64,000 bases of DNA, taken from assembly GCA_023055505.1 (NCBI GenBank), contig JALIRH010000006.1, positions 26,633,105 through 26,697,104 of the forward strand, written 5' to 3'. Source of the DNA: Callipepla californica brunnescens (taxonomy: Eukaryota > Chordata > Aves > Galliformes > Odontophoridae). Below the pieces are notes generated by a model. The model worked only from the letters and a program-made list of their open reading frames with translations. It was not told the DNA's origin and did not search any database. Below, one piece after another: positions 1 to 12,953 of the stretch (position 1 is its first letter; every line of letters starts with the position of its first letter). A program made the translations under genes and the position numbers.

Positions 1-3000
1 ATGAAATTATGAAATAATAAGTTATTTGTGGTTCTGGGGTTTTCACTGAGAATAAGTCAGTCCATGCTTTGTGCCAGTCTCACTCCCTGAACTTTGTATC
101 TGGAGATGCTTGAAATACAGTACAGCACAGAGCTGTAAAGCTTCTTGCTGTTTTTTTGTGCCTTACTGTAAGGACGGTTCCCATCTACACGTCACTCTCT
201 TATTAATCCTTTGGCAGTACCAACAGAATTTGAATGAGTATAATGAGCTTTTTAAGCATGAAAATGAGAATCAGTTCGAGCTCATGTGATAATTATTTCT
301 CCTTTATATTTTTATCACTCTTCAAACACAAAATTGGTCTCAAGAAAATGTTGAACTTGGCTCTCAGACTTTCTCAATGTCTTGGAGTCACATAACCATT
401 CCCTATGACAGAAAGAATAGTGAGGAAAAATATATTAATGACTTCTAAACTTAATTAATGTATGTACTATTCTTTTTTCCCATTCAGTTTTCTCGCAACT
501 GTATGTATAAGCAAACTCAGGATCTTACAGTCGTGAGTCACTGAAATACTGAAAGAAAAGCAGTTTATGATTACATAAGCTACTTCACAGAGTGAAAAAA
601 TCCTAGGTCAATCAAAGCAGATCCAAAAGCAGTTCATGGCTTAAGAGGTAGCCTCATCAAATTGGATTAATGAAATTCTTAGAGAAAAAATAATAGTAAT
701 CAAAGTTGGAAGAACAGAAAGGGTGGGGAATCATCTCACCAGAGCTCATATATCTCAAAGCAGGCAAATCTGATACTTTCACCCAGTGTATGCCGAAAAA
801 AACAAAAATGTGGTTTTGGTCTTGCCCACATACTATTAGTAATAATAATGAAAACAGTAAAGTCAGGGTAGCAGGGAGCTGTGGATGTAAGAAAAACATT
901 GATATGAGGTAAGGACAAAGAGGAAGTAGCTTATGAATATTCAAGTAAAAAGGAGATTACATAAGAAGTTTTAATTAGGTAATAATTAGTTTTAATTGAT
1001 GCATTAGAAATATTACAGATGCACTGACTGGGAGATTTATCGGATGTACGAGGTATAGGAGACGCATTCCTTTAAAATAGAGGGAAAAAACCATCTTCGT
1101 TGGAGAAAATGCTATATTTTCCTTGCAGTATTTAAATGAATTGAGATTTGACACAGCAGAGCAGGTACCAGACTTTCAGTCAGTGAATGTCCTGAAAGTC
1201 TGAAATTAAAGATTTACCTAAGAACCAAGCAGAATCAGAGTCTTGACAAAAGCAAACATTTCTGAAGAAAGGTAAAGTTACTGCAAATGGCCTAACAGAA
1301 CGAGAAGGAGGACTTATGGAAGCATCTGCCTTTTGATGTGCGCAAATTTATTGCAGACACAAAGCAAAAGTCAAGAATATCACAGAAGTGCTTGTGAAGG
1401 GCTTCAGGTAATGGTGCTATTCTCGTTGCTTTACGAACATCATCAAGACAAGAATACTATATGTTATGCAAACCCAATTCATGTTAGGTGTAAACTTCCC
1501 AAGCAAATATTGTTGAGCAGAAGAGAAATGGGAGTTGCATTTTGTCTGCAGCAAGCCATTCTCTGTATGTCTCTGCCTCATGTCCCAGACACCACAGACT
1601 TGTTCCTGTCTGGTGGTGGTAGGTTGCTGAGAATTCCTCCATGCAGCCCTGGAGTTTGCCTTGTTACCTTGGGGAATTCTGACAGTAAATCAAAGGATGC
1701 CTGCCACTTAACTTAAAAATAAGCCACTCATGCAACATACATCTCTTTCTCCAATTAGGTATATTTCTAAGTATTTTATTATTTCTTCCATAGTCATTAG
1801 AAATAGAGAATGATTGTCTGAGAGTTAAGTCTTAATCCTTCTACCTATTGAAATCTGAGATTTTTAGCTATCTAGTTACATCCAAGAAGAGTTCACACAT
1901 ATATCATCTGACACACAAACCATGCTAACAGCAAAATAACAGTCTACCTACCTTGTTATAAAGATGTTCAGAGATTTAATCTTTTCAGCTCTCCAATGGA
2001 AGTGGGACCTACAATAGCTGATACAATTAAGACCAAACAAACAATACAAAAACAAAACACCTCTGTAAGAGGAAGAATTTAGGATTCTTTTTCCTTTTCT
2101 ATTGTGCATGAGAAAAAAAAATCATAATGAAAGTTATAACAACTCAGTAAACTTCGATTTTTTACTTCAAGATATATAGATATGCAGCATAATTCTAAAG
2201 AAAAACACATAGAAATTAAGAATCTACCGAAAAAGTAGGAGCACCAAGGAAAGTTTTGTTACTTAGACTAAGTCTGTGAGGCATTTGTGGTCCAAAAATG
2301 GCTACAAACAAATTAGAACAGAATGAAAACAAAAGCTATGCACACAAAAGCAAACAAACAAAATGTGGTGGAAGATGAAGATAATAAACTAACATTGAAA
2401 GGCTTAGCGCTATTTATATTTCATTGTAAATAAAAAACATTCCAGGGCAGCATGAGTAAACACAATGGCCAATGTACTGTTGAGGGGAAGGCTTAGAGAA
2501 GTAAGAAAAGCTCTGAGACTAAAATTAAAAGATCAGAGCTGCTGATTTCTACCAGACTCATTGCTCCCACTCTGCAAAGTGAAGAGCGGCTCTTATTCAG
2601 GATGAAGACTCCAATGGGTCAACAGGGAATCCTTCCCTGGGTGCTTTCATGTGCACAAATTAGAGCCTTGATTTCGCCAGGATCAGGGTCCCATGTTCTG
2701 TTGCCCACACAACCAGCGCTGAGCTGCAGAGTGGCACTGAGAAGAGGATTTTGAGGTATCCAGGACCCACTGTGTGCTCTGGGGGTTTGATAGATCATGG
2801 GCACATCAAGCCCTACTGGATCCTCCCTCAATTTTTTTGTCATCTGTGCTCCTGGAATGAAATGAGTGTAAGGAAGAGATCTGGGTGTTGCTAATAATAG
2901 CATGAATCATCCTTCTGGGAGCAGAGCGATGTCATTAACTCCAGCATAATGGAGCAAGGGTATTCAGGGTCAAGCTCAAAAACAGAAAGAAATTTTAATA

Positions 3001-5081
3001 TCTCATTTCATTTCTTCTTTTCTGCTGCTTGTGCACTCTCTGGACAGAGGAAAACAGCCTTTGTTTGTGTTTCTAATCAGTTTCTACTCAGTTTCACTTT
3101 CTAGCTGTCATGAGGGAGCCCAGTGGTCACAAAAGTAGAAAATGGAATATTTAAATCCCATGTCAGCGAGTGTAAGAAACTATAATCCATTTATCTCTAA
3201 GTCTTTTCCTTCAGAATAATCTTGTTCTTTTCTGCTCTGTAATCAATCACAGTCACAAACCTTTTACTTAGTATATGATTGTTGGTTTTTTTGTGTTTTG
3301 TTTTGTGTTTTTTTTCCCCTGAGGAAAGGCATCCAGGGTTTTATTGCTTTGAATAATTGCAGGTTATGAGAATGCAAGAGGTGAGAAAGATTTGGAAATT
3401 CCTGTTTTCTGAGATAAACTTCTATAAATGTGTGCCATAGCTTGAAACAGGAAAAGAGTGAGTATGAAGGGAAAGCAAATAGAATAAAAACAGATTCAGT
3501 AAGATTTTCCTCTGTATTTTCACTATCAGTGGCCACATGTTTGGAAAAGCATCTGTATCAGGAAAATTTAAAACTGTGTGTGTGTGTTTGTGTATGGCAC
3601 TTCATTCTGAATGAAAAAGAGCATGCACGGAACAGCTGAAATTTGGGTTAAGAGAACTGAATATCTTTATTTTTAAGTGCTTTCTCCTCTTCCTACACAG
3701 ATATTTTTGGCAACACATCTTCTGAAAATCCTGGCACAAAATATTTCAATCCCCTCCCACAATTCCAAGACTAAAAAGATTTAAAAGACACTTCTGGAGT
3801 ATGAAAATACCCAAAGATCACTCTTAGAATGGTAGATGGTGGTAAATGCTACTTATTTTCTAGGGACAGAGATGGCTCCATGAACATAGGTAGGGTTTGA
3901 TAGTTTTCCTGCTCTCTGATATGTTTCTTAAACAAATGCTTAGGTGTCTTTCATGTAGTCACACTGGAGAATAAAAGGAAATGACACATGGTATATAAAA
4001 AAAAGGTGTATTTAGTGTTCATAAATAAAGCCCTACATTGCTGTTTATCCCTTTGTTAAGCAGGGTTTAGGTGTTAAATTCAGGAATAAACGAATGCAAT
4101 GGAGCTAAATGCTGTAAACAAATAAAATAAAATAAAAATAAATCTGATGGTAGGACTTGTCTCAGCAACTCATCACTTTGACAACACAGCTCTTGTAATC
4201 CATAAGCTCTAATAGCAGCTACAGGACTTAGGTGCAGAGCATGCGAATACTAATACATACATATGCTTAACCTAAAGCCTTGTAAGCCAGAGGTCTCAAG
4301 TGTGCCAGATTTTACAGATTCTTCCTCCACTTAGCAATGACCCATTCTGTTCCACTGAATGCTCCAAATTAATCATTGCTCTGAGTGAAAGAGAAAGAGG
4401 AGTGCTCTGTGGGTTATTATTGAATGTCTTCAACTTTCCATTTTCTGGATGCTTCAAAACCTTCAGAGAGGGCTGAAGCTGAAGCGCTGAAGCCAGGAGG
4501 CCCTTCTGCATATCCACATTTTAAAAAACATTTTAACTAAGAGATTCTGCAACTCTAACAACTAAGGTACATCCAGAAATGAGGCACCTTTACTGGGCTG
4601 CCTTGTTCCTCAGTGCTAATATGTGGCATAAATCTCACTTAAACGGCAAGAGTTGTCCTACCCTTCTATCCTGTGTGCAGAGGGCAAAGGTATCACCAGC
4701 TCTCAGCACTTAACTGTTGTGAGACATGTTTAAGACATCAGTGGAAATACGTGTCACTTTTCTCCATCTTGCAACTACAGCACTATAAAACACTGTAACA
4801 ATTGTTGGGTTTTCTTTTCACTCAGCAACTGTTATCTGCACTGGGAATCTAAAGAGATTAAGTTCAAACCATGAGAGAAAACAAAACACAGCAAAATGTT
4901 ATCATGCTTAACTGGGTGATGAAAAACTAATGAAAAAGTTTAAATAATGCGCCCATTATGGCAAGAAGTACCACAAAACACTGCATTTCCATGTTTCCAT
5001 TACTTGACTCACATTTTACTGAAAGACAGCTTGAGTAGGACTTGCAAAAGAACTTAATAAGCACTATTTTGACCGTGTAAC
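1..5081. other. Intergenic, no gene recognised
   Basis: This is AT-rich unique sequence. It holds a short TG-rich tract near 3575-3597 and A-rich patches. The longest open frame (1333-1716, plus) has no recognisable domain and low-complexity composition, and I do not call it a gene. No interspersed repeat was recognised by eye. Confidence 0.6.
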
Positions 5082-5148
5082 AAAAAATAAATAAATAAAA
5101 AATAAAAATAAAAATAAAAATAAAAATAAAAATAAAAATAAAAATAAA
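5082..5148. repeat. (AAAAT)n pentanucleotide microsatellite
   Basis: About nine uninterrupted AAAAT units follow a short AAAT-type lead-in at about 5082-5100. On the minus strand the repeat opens a spurious frame coding alternating Phe-Ile. Pure units suggest a length-polymorphic locus. Confidence 0.95.
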
Positions 5149-6300
5149 GGACCACAAAGAGTCCAATTTTAAAAAGTTGCAGGTATTTTCTAAAAGTAAA
5201 TTAGTTTTTCAAGGCAGAGTGTAAGTCAGAAGACATGAAGAAAACTGGGTGATAAAAATAGAAATGATTGTATCCAAGCAAAGCTAAATCGTAGTGAGCA
5301 TGAAACACTGACCTCAGAACACTGAAGAATTCATACATGGAACTAAAAATCCTGTGGAAAGATGCTTAAAATGACCATGATTATAATTATGTGCACTCAC
5401 AGAGGTAGGTGCATACACTCCCCTCTTGGATTAGTACTGAAGAGAGAGTGAAATCCAGCCGGATCTATCGGGGGATCCTCAAGAGTTGTGTGAACACAGT
5501 TCAGAGGACAAAATGTTCAAGGAATACCCAAAAAATGTGTGGGGATACACAGTATGGCTTTTGTATAATCTGATAAAGTTCTTTGGTAAAGTTACCACAC
5601 TTTGCAGACACAAAGAATTTAGTCTCAGTCAGACACTTTGTATCATACTGCTGAAGTTATTAATGCTTTTGGAGAAGGGAGGATTAATACTGAAGAGGTA
5701 TGGTATGCATAAGGGACTGGCAGACAGAGAAATGAGGTCAGGTTGCTCTCAAAGAGGAGGTGTCGGGCTGGAGAGAGACGGCAAGTTGAGTTTCTCAGGG
5801 ATTTGTCTTGAGCCCAGTCGTCAATATTTCCATCAGCACAGAGAAGGTTCAGAGCATCACACAGGCAGAACTGAGAGCTAGAGCAGTAGAAATGGGATAC
5901 ATTTCAACAGTATAAAAGAAAGGCTACATAGATGAGAATTGTTAATGGAGATCCCTGCCATAAGCTGAAGGGTCTCCACAGACAAGAAGGTGCATTTGAT
6001 TTCATTAGCTGACCACACCAGGACAATGGCAGTTACCAGTATGAAAAATGCAGATATAATGTTGGGCTTAACGAAGTGCAGCACTTCCAGAAGAATGAGG
6101 TTAACCAAGGCACTGGTAATACAGTGTTGTATACAACTGTGGCATTCAGAATTCTGATTTCAAACTGGGGCAGTTGAAGGTAAAATCTCTGTGGGAGAAA
6201 TATAAATTCTGCTGTTCAAGAAGAGATTGGGAGGATCTGGTTTGAATAACCTAATATAATGATCCTGAATTTGTTTGTGGTCCATAAACACAAGAGGAGG
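5149..6300. other. Unassigned sequence, possible decayed retroelement
   Basis: Sequence around 5785-5840 on the plus strand (TTTCTCAGGGATTTGTCTTG, then AGCCCAGTCG and a TCAATATTTCCATCA run) resembles the non-LTR reverse-transcriptase stretch GSVLGPVLFNIFIS in CR1-like elements, heavily decayed. A 131-codon frame covers 5486-5881 but shows no intact domain. The element boundaries are not visible. A wholly different origin is possible. Confidence 0.3.
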
Positions 6301-6320
6301 AAAAAAAAAAAAAAAAAAAA
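6301..6320 (+). repeat. A20 homopolymer
   Basis: There are twenty consecutive A residues after a GAGG flank. It could be a simple repeat or an old poly(A) tail. No AATAAA or retrocopy body was recognised just upstream, so a simple repeat is preferred. Confidence 0.85.
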
Positions 6321-7990
6321 GAAAGAATAAAGAAAAAGACCCCCCAAAATACTGAAAGAGATAAAGAAAGATGAAACAAAAGTATCTGTGCTTAAAGTAA
6401 CAATGGAGAAAGGTAGACTCACAGCCTTCTGATAGAAGTAGGTGCACAACAACACCAGCATACTTTCAAATGGAATTTGATCAGTTCATGAGTGATATAA
6501 GGATGCCTGAGATAGAAGAGGACCAAATGTAATGATCCTTTCACCAGTATGTATCTCGCTGCACTGTGCTCTTCCAGCTTAAACCTGGCGAGCTGGGAGG
6601 TTGAGAGGTTTGCCTTAATCACAGGAATCATTCTACTGAAGGGAGAGAAAGGAAGAAAACTGAACAGTTCTGAACCATTGCCAAGGATTCAGAGTCATTA
6701 AAATAGAAATCCAGGAATCTTTCCAAGATTTTATGTGACCTAGTTCAGCACTTACAGTTCCCTCCCCCAGCACACACATCTTAAAAAAAAAGACACAGTA
6801 GAGCTGAAAAAAAAAAAAAGTAGAGAGGGGGAGTGATGGAGCTAATCCAAAGTACAGGACAACTTCCAGGTGAAGAAAATTAACTGCACTAGGACTCTTT
6901 AGCCTCTAGAGAGACACTTAAAGATAGACACATTACAGAGATGTACAGAATCAGGGAGCACAGTGGTGGCACAGGGAGCATCTATTCACTGACTCACACA
7001 TGGAACCAGAGGGCGTCAAAAGGACACACTGGACAGCAGGTTTGGAAAGAACAAGGCAGATGTTTTGGAGCTCCCTACTGCAGGGTGATATGACATGACA
7101 AGACAAATCCTTTAACTGAAAACGCATTGTATTTGGCCTAGTTGCTGAAGTATGAACTGCAAAGAATGTGAAAGTATTTCTTGATAGAATCATTATATTG
7201 TCTACTACCATCTTCTAATTGCCTCTGCCAGAAACAAGACGTCAAGGCTAGACAGACTTTTGATCTGATTCGGCATTACTGGTCAGTTCGATGCATATAC
7301 ACAGCTTAGGACTGATGAGACACCATGTTCAGAATCAGCCCTGTATCCCAGCACAATCACACAGGATGAGACCTATGGCTGCTTCTGTCTGCATACACCT
7401 CATTTCAGGGCCAAGCATGCCTGGGCCAACTGGCTGTAGAGACAAAGGGAAGGCAGGAGCTGTCAGATAAGGTTTTTTTTTATTTTTTTTACTTTGAGCA
7501 GTATAGCCTTAGCTGCTGAATGCAAGGCACGTTCAACAGCTCTTTGTAAACTGTGCAGTTGGAGCACAGCTGAGAACATTTGGAGAGCATCTGAAAGAAC
7601 ATTTGCTAAAATGCTTACACCTGGGTCCTACCATGCTTATAATGGTGACCCCATAAAAAAACCTGTGGGCTTTGGTTTCTCTTAGCTAGACCATATAAGG
7701 ATAGTCAAGGCTCACAGAGCATCCATAACTTCAGACTTAATCAGTTAACATTAAGGAGAATGCTAAGATTTATTCTGCTCTCTTACCGTCTTTGTGGAAG
7801 TCAACAATACGCAGACACAGAAATGGAATAACACAGCATTAAGCCAGACATTAATGTCATGCTTATTACCGGCACGAATCAATGCAATCTCGACTCCAAA
7901 CCTTCCATCTTTACTTTGCTCCCTCTCACGCAATTTGCTCTATTACACAATGTTTCAGGGTACTCTATTTGCCTGCAAATAACAGGCGAG
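6321..7990. other. Intergenic, no gene recognised
   Basis: This is unique-looking sequence with an A-rich patch at about 6780-6822 and a T-rich patch at about 7470-7490. Open frames here are short and lack motifs. Confidence 0.55.
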
Positions 7991-8260
7991 AACAAAATAG
8001 ATCTTGGAGACCACACTGCCGCACCAGAAGTGCTTCCAAGTGCTTGTGTACTCAGTAAGGTACACAAGCTGGCCACGGCCCAGTTTCTTACTGGGGTGAG
8101 ACCGCGCACATGTCAGCCGTCCCCACGCCTCGGTGCTCGCCAAGCGCCGACCCAACGCGCTCTGCAAACAGAACTCTCCCACCCACCCAGCCTGCTCTCC
8201 CTCCCAGCCCGTGCCCAGGGGCACAGCTGGAGCCAAAACGCCCAAGCGTAAGCAACATGA
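7991..8260. promoter_or_regulatory. Small CpG-rich cluster, possible promoter or exon
   Basis: CpG dinucleotides cluster at about 8020-8250 (for example GACCGCGCAC, CACGCCTCGG and AGCGCCGACC), unlike the AT-rich surroundings. The patch ends in a donor-like AAGC|GTAAGC near 8246-8252 on the plus strand. Both strands carry overlapping open frames, but that is expected where GC content is high. No protein family is recognised. It may be an unmethylated promoter or a first exon of a noncoding RNA. Confidence 0.3.
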
Positions 8261-10660
8261 TTCTTTTTATGCTTTAAAGCCGCCTAATGTTTTGTGTAGC
8301 AGTAGTTCAGCTAAAGCTATGACTAGCTCACATGTTTAAAGTTAAGCATGTGCTTAATTAATTTGCTGGCTGGGGGCCTAAAACTACAGTAGCTGTTACC
8401 TGAATGCCTTACCTACTGCTGCTCTGTGAACTGCCTGCTCTTTTTTTGTGGTCAGGGTCTTTCTCTCTCCCTATGCTTGAAATTAAAACATCCTCTAAAG
8501 CACCTGGGCAACCCAGGCTGCCATACCTCGTCTGTTAGCTACCCCTGAACAAGCCACCAGGACTGAGTGACCTGCCCCTGGCTCTGAATGAGGATACCCA
8601 AAGACTCCTTATTGCTGATAGAGGTCATTGGCACATTTCTGGTTCCTATACTCCATAAGCACTTCACAATTAATGCTAATGTTTGTGTTTCATGGATTTT
8701 TCCTGCTCTCTTTTTCTCTTAATGGACTACTTTGCTCTAACAAAATACTCATAGCCTTGTTGGAGCAGCTTTCTCTAACAAGGAAAGAGTTCCCTCTAGC
8801 CACCAGCTTCTGTAACAGCACCCATGCTGTCTCCGTGCAACACTTTCAATAAATGTGGCTTTATGTTTATGTAGCAGTAAAACTGTAATCTGAACATCAG
8901 TGACAAGTCTACTGAATCGTTATTGAGCTCCTAAATTGTTATACTGTTGTTTTTTTTCAGTGGGAAGCAAAAGCAAATGTATCTGGGGGCACAGAGAATG
9001 CCGTCTTGAGACAAAAATTATCAGCCGTAGTAATAAAGTGAAAATGTTTGGGATGATTTAGGATAAAAAATTCATTCAAAAATACTTCTCAGTTTTTGGG
9101 GAAAAGCCAATTAGTCAAATATGTCTGGGAAAAATACCCTAAGATCAGGGCAAGAAATAATTAGCTTGTAACAGAATTCAAAGAATCCTCAATTTAGTTG
9201 CCCAAATATGCTTGGGATTTGAAAATATTTTTATTTCATTTCTGTTTGTTTTATATTTATCCCAAGGTACTAACTTCTGGTGTTAAGTCTTGCTTAAAAT
9301 CACCCTTCCTTGGCTTATTTGGTGTTCAATGCACTCTTTGGTCCACTTGGAGTATTAGAACAGACTAGAAAAAGCAGATCAACATTCCATGTAGAACTGA
9401 TGCTGAAATATGTATGAACTCTGCCAAACCAATATGGCTATAAAAAATCTCTATCAAGTGGTTGAAGCAGACATGGTGTAGACACCTCACAAACAAATCA
9501 GTGACCATGTTCAAACACTACTCAGCTGAAGAATCTACCCATAAACCACTATCCAAAAATATTGAGGAAATGAGGGTGGAATAAGTGATATCAATATGGG
9601 AGTGTGGGAGGTAGAACAGAGGAAAAAAATCAAATTGATGTAATATTGAACCAATAATGCCAAAGTGAAGTGAAAACTAGAATAATATACAAAAGTGAAG
9701 TAAGCGATCATGAAAAATATCACTGTGAGAGCCTGAGAAAAAGACTAGAGAGAGGAAAAACAGAAATGATTGCTGTAATAAGGATGGAAAATCAGAAGAG
9801 AAATCAAATCTGACATTAATTGTAGGATAGCATAGGACTTTTTGTAACTATGGAAAGATATACTGTGCTGTGGGTTGCATACTGCTTTCAGTATGCGCCT
9901 GATGTTTCTGAAAGTTGACTACTATTTATTATATCATATGATGAGACCAAAGAAATGAATGTGAGAAAGGAGAATTGACTATCAGAACAGTGGAAAATGT
10001 ACATCAGTTTTTGCCAACATATTGATCTAATATTCATTTTCCACAGGAAACAGATTTTAATTAATATATAACAAAAAATCTGCTTTAGCTTTTAATCTCT
10101 ACTAGAAATCCCATGCTGCTCAGAGATTCATCCAAGCTGTCTATCTACACTCCCACTTGGGTCTGATGCAATCCCCAGTCTCAGATGCCCAGATTGAGAG
10201 TCTCTAGCAGCTTTAACAGTGGCCATGTTGCCAACGGTGCTTTTGTTAATCATTTTTTAGAGGCTTAGGATTTACTTAAGAGCGATTTTGTGTGTCAAAG
10301 TGATATTCAATTGATGCTGAGCCATGCCACACTGTTATCACTGGGTGCTCCAGCGCCTGGTCTCCCAAGGCTCTATGAGGAGATGCCCCTTTTTTTCTGC
10401 TGAGATGCAGCCAGAGCTGTGGTAGGACAGGGCGGGTTTTTATCAATGCAAAGCAAGTCTGCACAGCCAGTGCACATCTTGTATCTGCTGGCAAACAGAT
10501 TAAGAAGACTAAGTGTATCAAATATTGGCTGAGTTGTTTTTAAAAGTATCATTACGTTGCTCACAAAATCTTTTTCCTTGCTGAAGAAAACCCTAAATTG
10601 ATAATTGCTAGGATGATCCACCCACTGCAATATCATATTGTGCTTGGTTTCTTTCAATAT
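8261..10660. other. Intergenic, no gene recognised
   Basis: This is AT-rich unique sequence. No repeat family, RNA gene or coding exon was recognised. Confidence 0.55.
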
Positions 10661-10755
10661 ATAGAATCATAGAATCATAGAGTGGCTTGGGTTGGAAGGG
10701 ACCCCAAAGATCATCAAGTTCCTACTGGGTTATCCCAATCTTCAGTCTGGCCCAA
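10661..10755 (-). mobile_element. CR1 LINE 3' end fragment
   Basis: The plus strand reads ATAGAATCATAGAATCATAG and then GTGGCTTGGGTTGGAAGGGA, the reverse complement of the CR1 3' end with its terminal ATTCTATGATTCTAT repeats. The element therefore runs leftwards and is 5'-truncated after less than 100 nt. Confidence 0.93.
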
Positions 10756-10932
10756 TAAAGTAGTTCATATACTTTTCTTATACTTAGGCATATTTCTGCA
10801 ACTGGGACACGTATTTTCCACTGAGCATTAAACCTGTCTTATGAGTTTATTTTTAATTTTTTTTTTCCAATCATGTTAATACAAGAGTATCTTTCAGAAG
10901 AATAACTGACTTGCAGATGCCCCCACTCAGAA

Positions 10933-11069
10933 GACATCCAGGGCCAGGCTGGATGGGGCTTTGAGCAATCTGGTCTGGTGGGAGGTGTCCCTCTTTATAG
11001 CAGGGGGGTGCGAAACTAGATTTTCCTAAAGGTCCCCTCCAACCCAAACCATTCTATGATTCTACGATC
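10933..11069 (+). mobile_element. CR1 LINE 3' end fragment
   Basis: The fragment runs from ATCCAGGGCCAGGCTGGATG through GGTCTGGTGGGAGGTGTCCC to AACCATTCTATGATTCTACG, a standard CR1 3' untranslated end on the plus strand. It faces away from the minus-strand CR1 tail at 10661-10755. Confidence 0.95.
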
Positions 11070-12934
11070 TTACTTCATTATATATTTGCTAGAAATAGTA
11101 TATGAGCAGATTAAACATTTCTTTACACTTATAAAAATCAGAATAATTTCTGTAAGTATGTGTACAATGTGGGGAAGAAAAACTTACCATGAAAATAAGC
11201 CACTTATTTAATTTAATACAATTTATTAATGCACTGAGCATTACTAAATGTCTATCAGACACAGTAGTGTATTGAATAACACTATCTTCTTTAGAAAAAA
11301 CCCTGTTGGCACAAATGGGCTACATATTCACTAGTTCTCATGGCATAAACTTGTTAGTAAATGAATGATCAGTTCTACTTCTTTCAAGGACTTGTATGTG
11401 TTTTTAGAGGACTTTTCTTTTTGGAATACTTACCAGACTGTGTGTTTTGAGAGAAGTAGACAGAAGACCAAAAGAATGTTAGCAAATGAAAAGAGAAATG
11501 TAGTTTATGGTGGAAAATATCTGACTTATCTATTTAAACCAGCAATTGGTCCACAAATGCTATTACATATGAGCACAGACTTTTTCTGTGACATTTGTTT
11601 AGAAGTTTTCATAAAATACATTAAAACAGGTTTTATGATTGCAAATAAAGTCATATTAGTGTTTCATTATAAGATAGGAAAGACTTACAGAAAATGAAAA
11701 TACAGAAAGTAAAAACTTATTTTTTAAATAAGCTATCTAAATCTGTTTCAAAAATCATTTTAATCCCTATTATTTATATCACAGTAGTGTCACTTAAGCC
11801 TCCTAAATGCTTGATAGAAATTCGATTGGCATTGATAACAATAAAATGCAGTTACAAATTAAGCCTTCTTAAATATTTGGTCTTTGATATGGTTATACCA
11901 TAATTTCTGGCCAGGACAGAAGCTTGTCCTTTGAAGACAGACTACCATAGCACACGTCTCTCTGCTGGAACACTTAACTCTTATGACCTCTACCACTAAA
12001 ATTGGACACAACTGCTGGTCTGATTCACAAGAGACAGTTCCAGTGTTCATTATTTTATGAAGTGGAATACAAACGATACCTTCAGATGAGCAGCAAAATT
12101 TCAGTCATAGCAGATTCCAATAAATACCTCCCCCTTTCATGTGCAAGGTTCAAAGCTTTGCAAGTCTGGAAAGCTCAGTGGAGTTTGGTGAGTTAGCCAG
12201 GTTCAATTCATTAGGACACATCTTAACAGGCAGCTTGTAAAATAAACCTTGTCCCCCACCTCTTCCACCTCCCTCAAAAAACATAATGCAGCCCTGAAAG
12301 AAAGATGATAACTTAAACATGCAAAAGAAAACCTGCAATCTGCAGACAAGGATTTTACTATGTGCTGAGCCTGGAAAGTGGAAGAAAAATAATGTAGCAT
12401 TGTCCCCTACTCACAGAACTTCAGGAAGAAAGTCATCCAACAGAGTAGGAAATGTATTCATGACCTCCAGATTCTCACTGAAGCAGGGGCAGGCGGTGGC
12501 TTATCAATCACAGAATTGCTTGTAAAGAGTTATTCCATACAGAAAGGAAAGATTCATTGTATAGCTGCCTCCATCTGTCCCTCCCTGAAGACACACACTC
12601 CTGAGATATTTTTCTTCTTGCGTTTCAGACTATTTAAAAGTTAATCCCTAATTTCAGCCTACAGACTTCTATCCGCTGACTGAAGTTAGTGAAGCTCTTC
12701 CAGAATGACAGTTAAAAGACATAAATCATTGTGTCATACATAAACATTGCCCTAGGTAAATCCACCCTCTTAGCATAATGCAGTGGAGTTCCCCAAAGAG
12801 ATACTTGCAGGGATTTGGTGTTCCTTCCATCACTTTTTTGGTCAAAAGCATCACAAAATAAGACATCAGGTACCACACAGGATTATTCTTATTAACTGTC
12901 ATGCACACACATATATTCAATACTTACTGTACAA

Positions 12935-12953
12935 CATATATATATATATATAT
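12935..12953. repeat. (TA)n microsatellite
   Basis: This is a short alternating AT tract. Confidence 0.85.

Noticed and set aside
1333..1716. 127-codon plus-strand open frame
   Set aside because: No domain, family resemblance, splice context or promoter. A chance frame of this length is expected in 64 kb.
4927..5166. Minus-strand frame with repeated Phe-Ile
   Set aside because: It is a translation of the (AAAAT)n microsatellite.
5486..5881. 131-codon plus-strand open frame
   Set aside because: No intact domain. Its last third resembles decayed reverse-transcriptase text, so it is listed only as a possible retroelement remnant.
5878..6108. Hydrophobic minus-strand frame suggesting a membrane protein
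   Set aside because: AT-rich DNA gives Leu/Ile/Phe-rich frames by default. No receptor or transporter motif was found.
11365..11697. 110-codon plus-strand frame
   Set aside because: Composition is AT-driven, with no motif and no neighbouring splice or promoter support.
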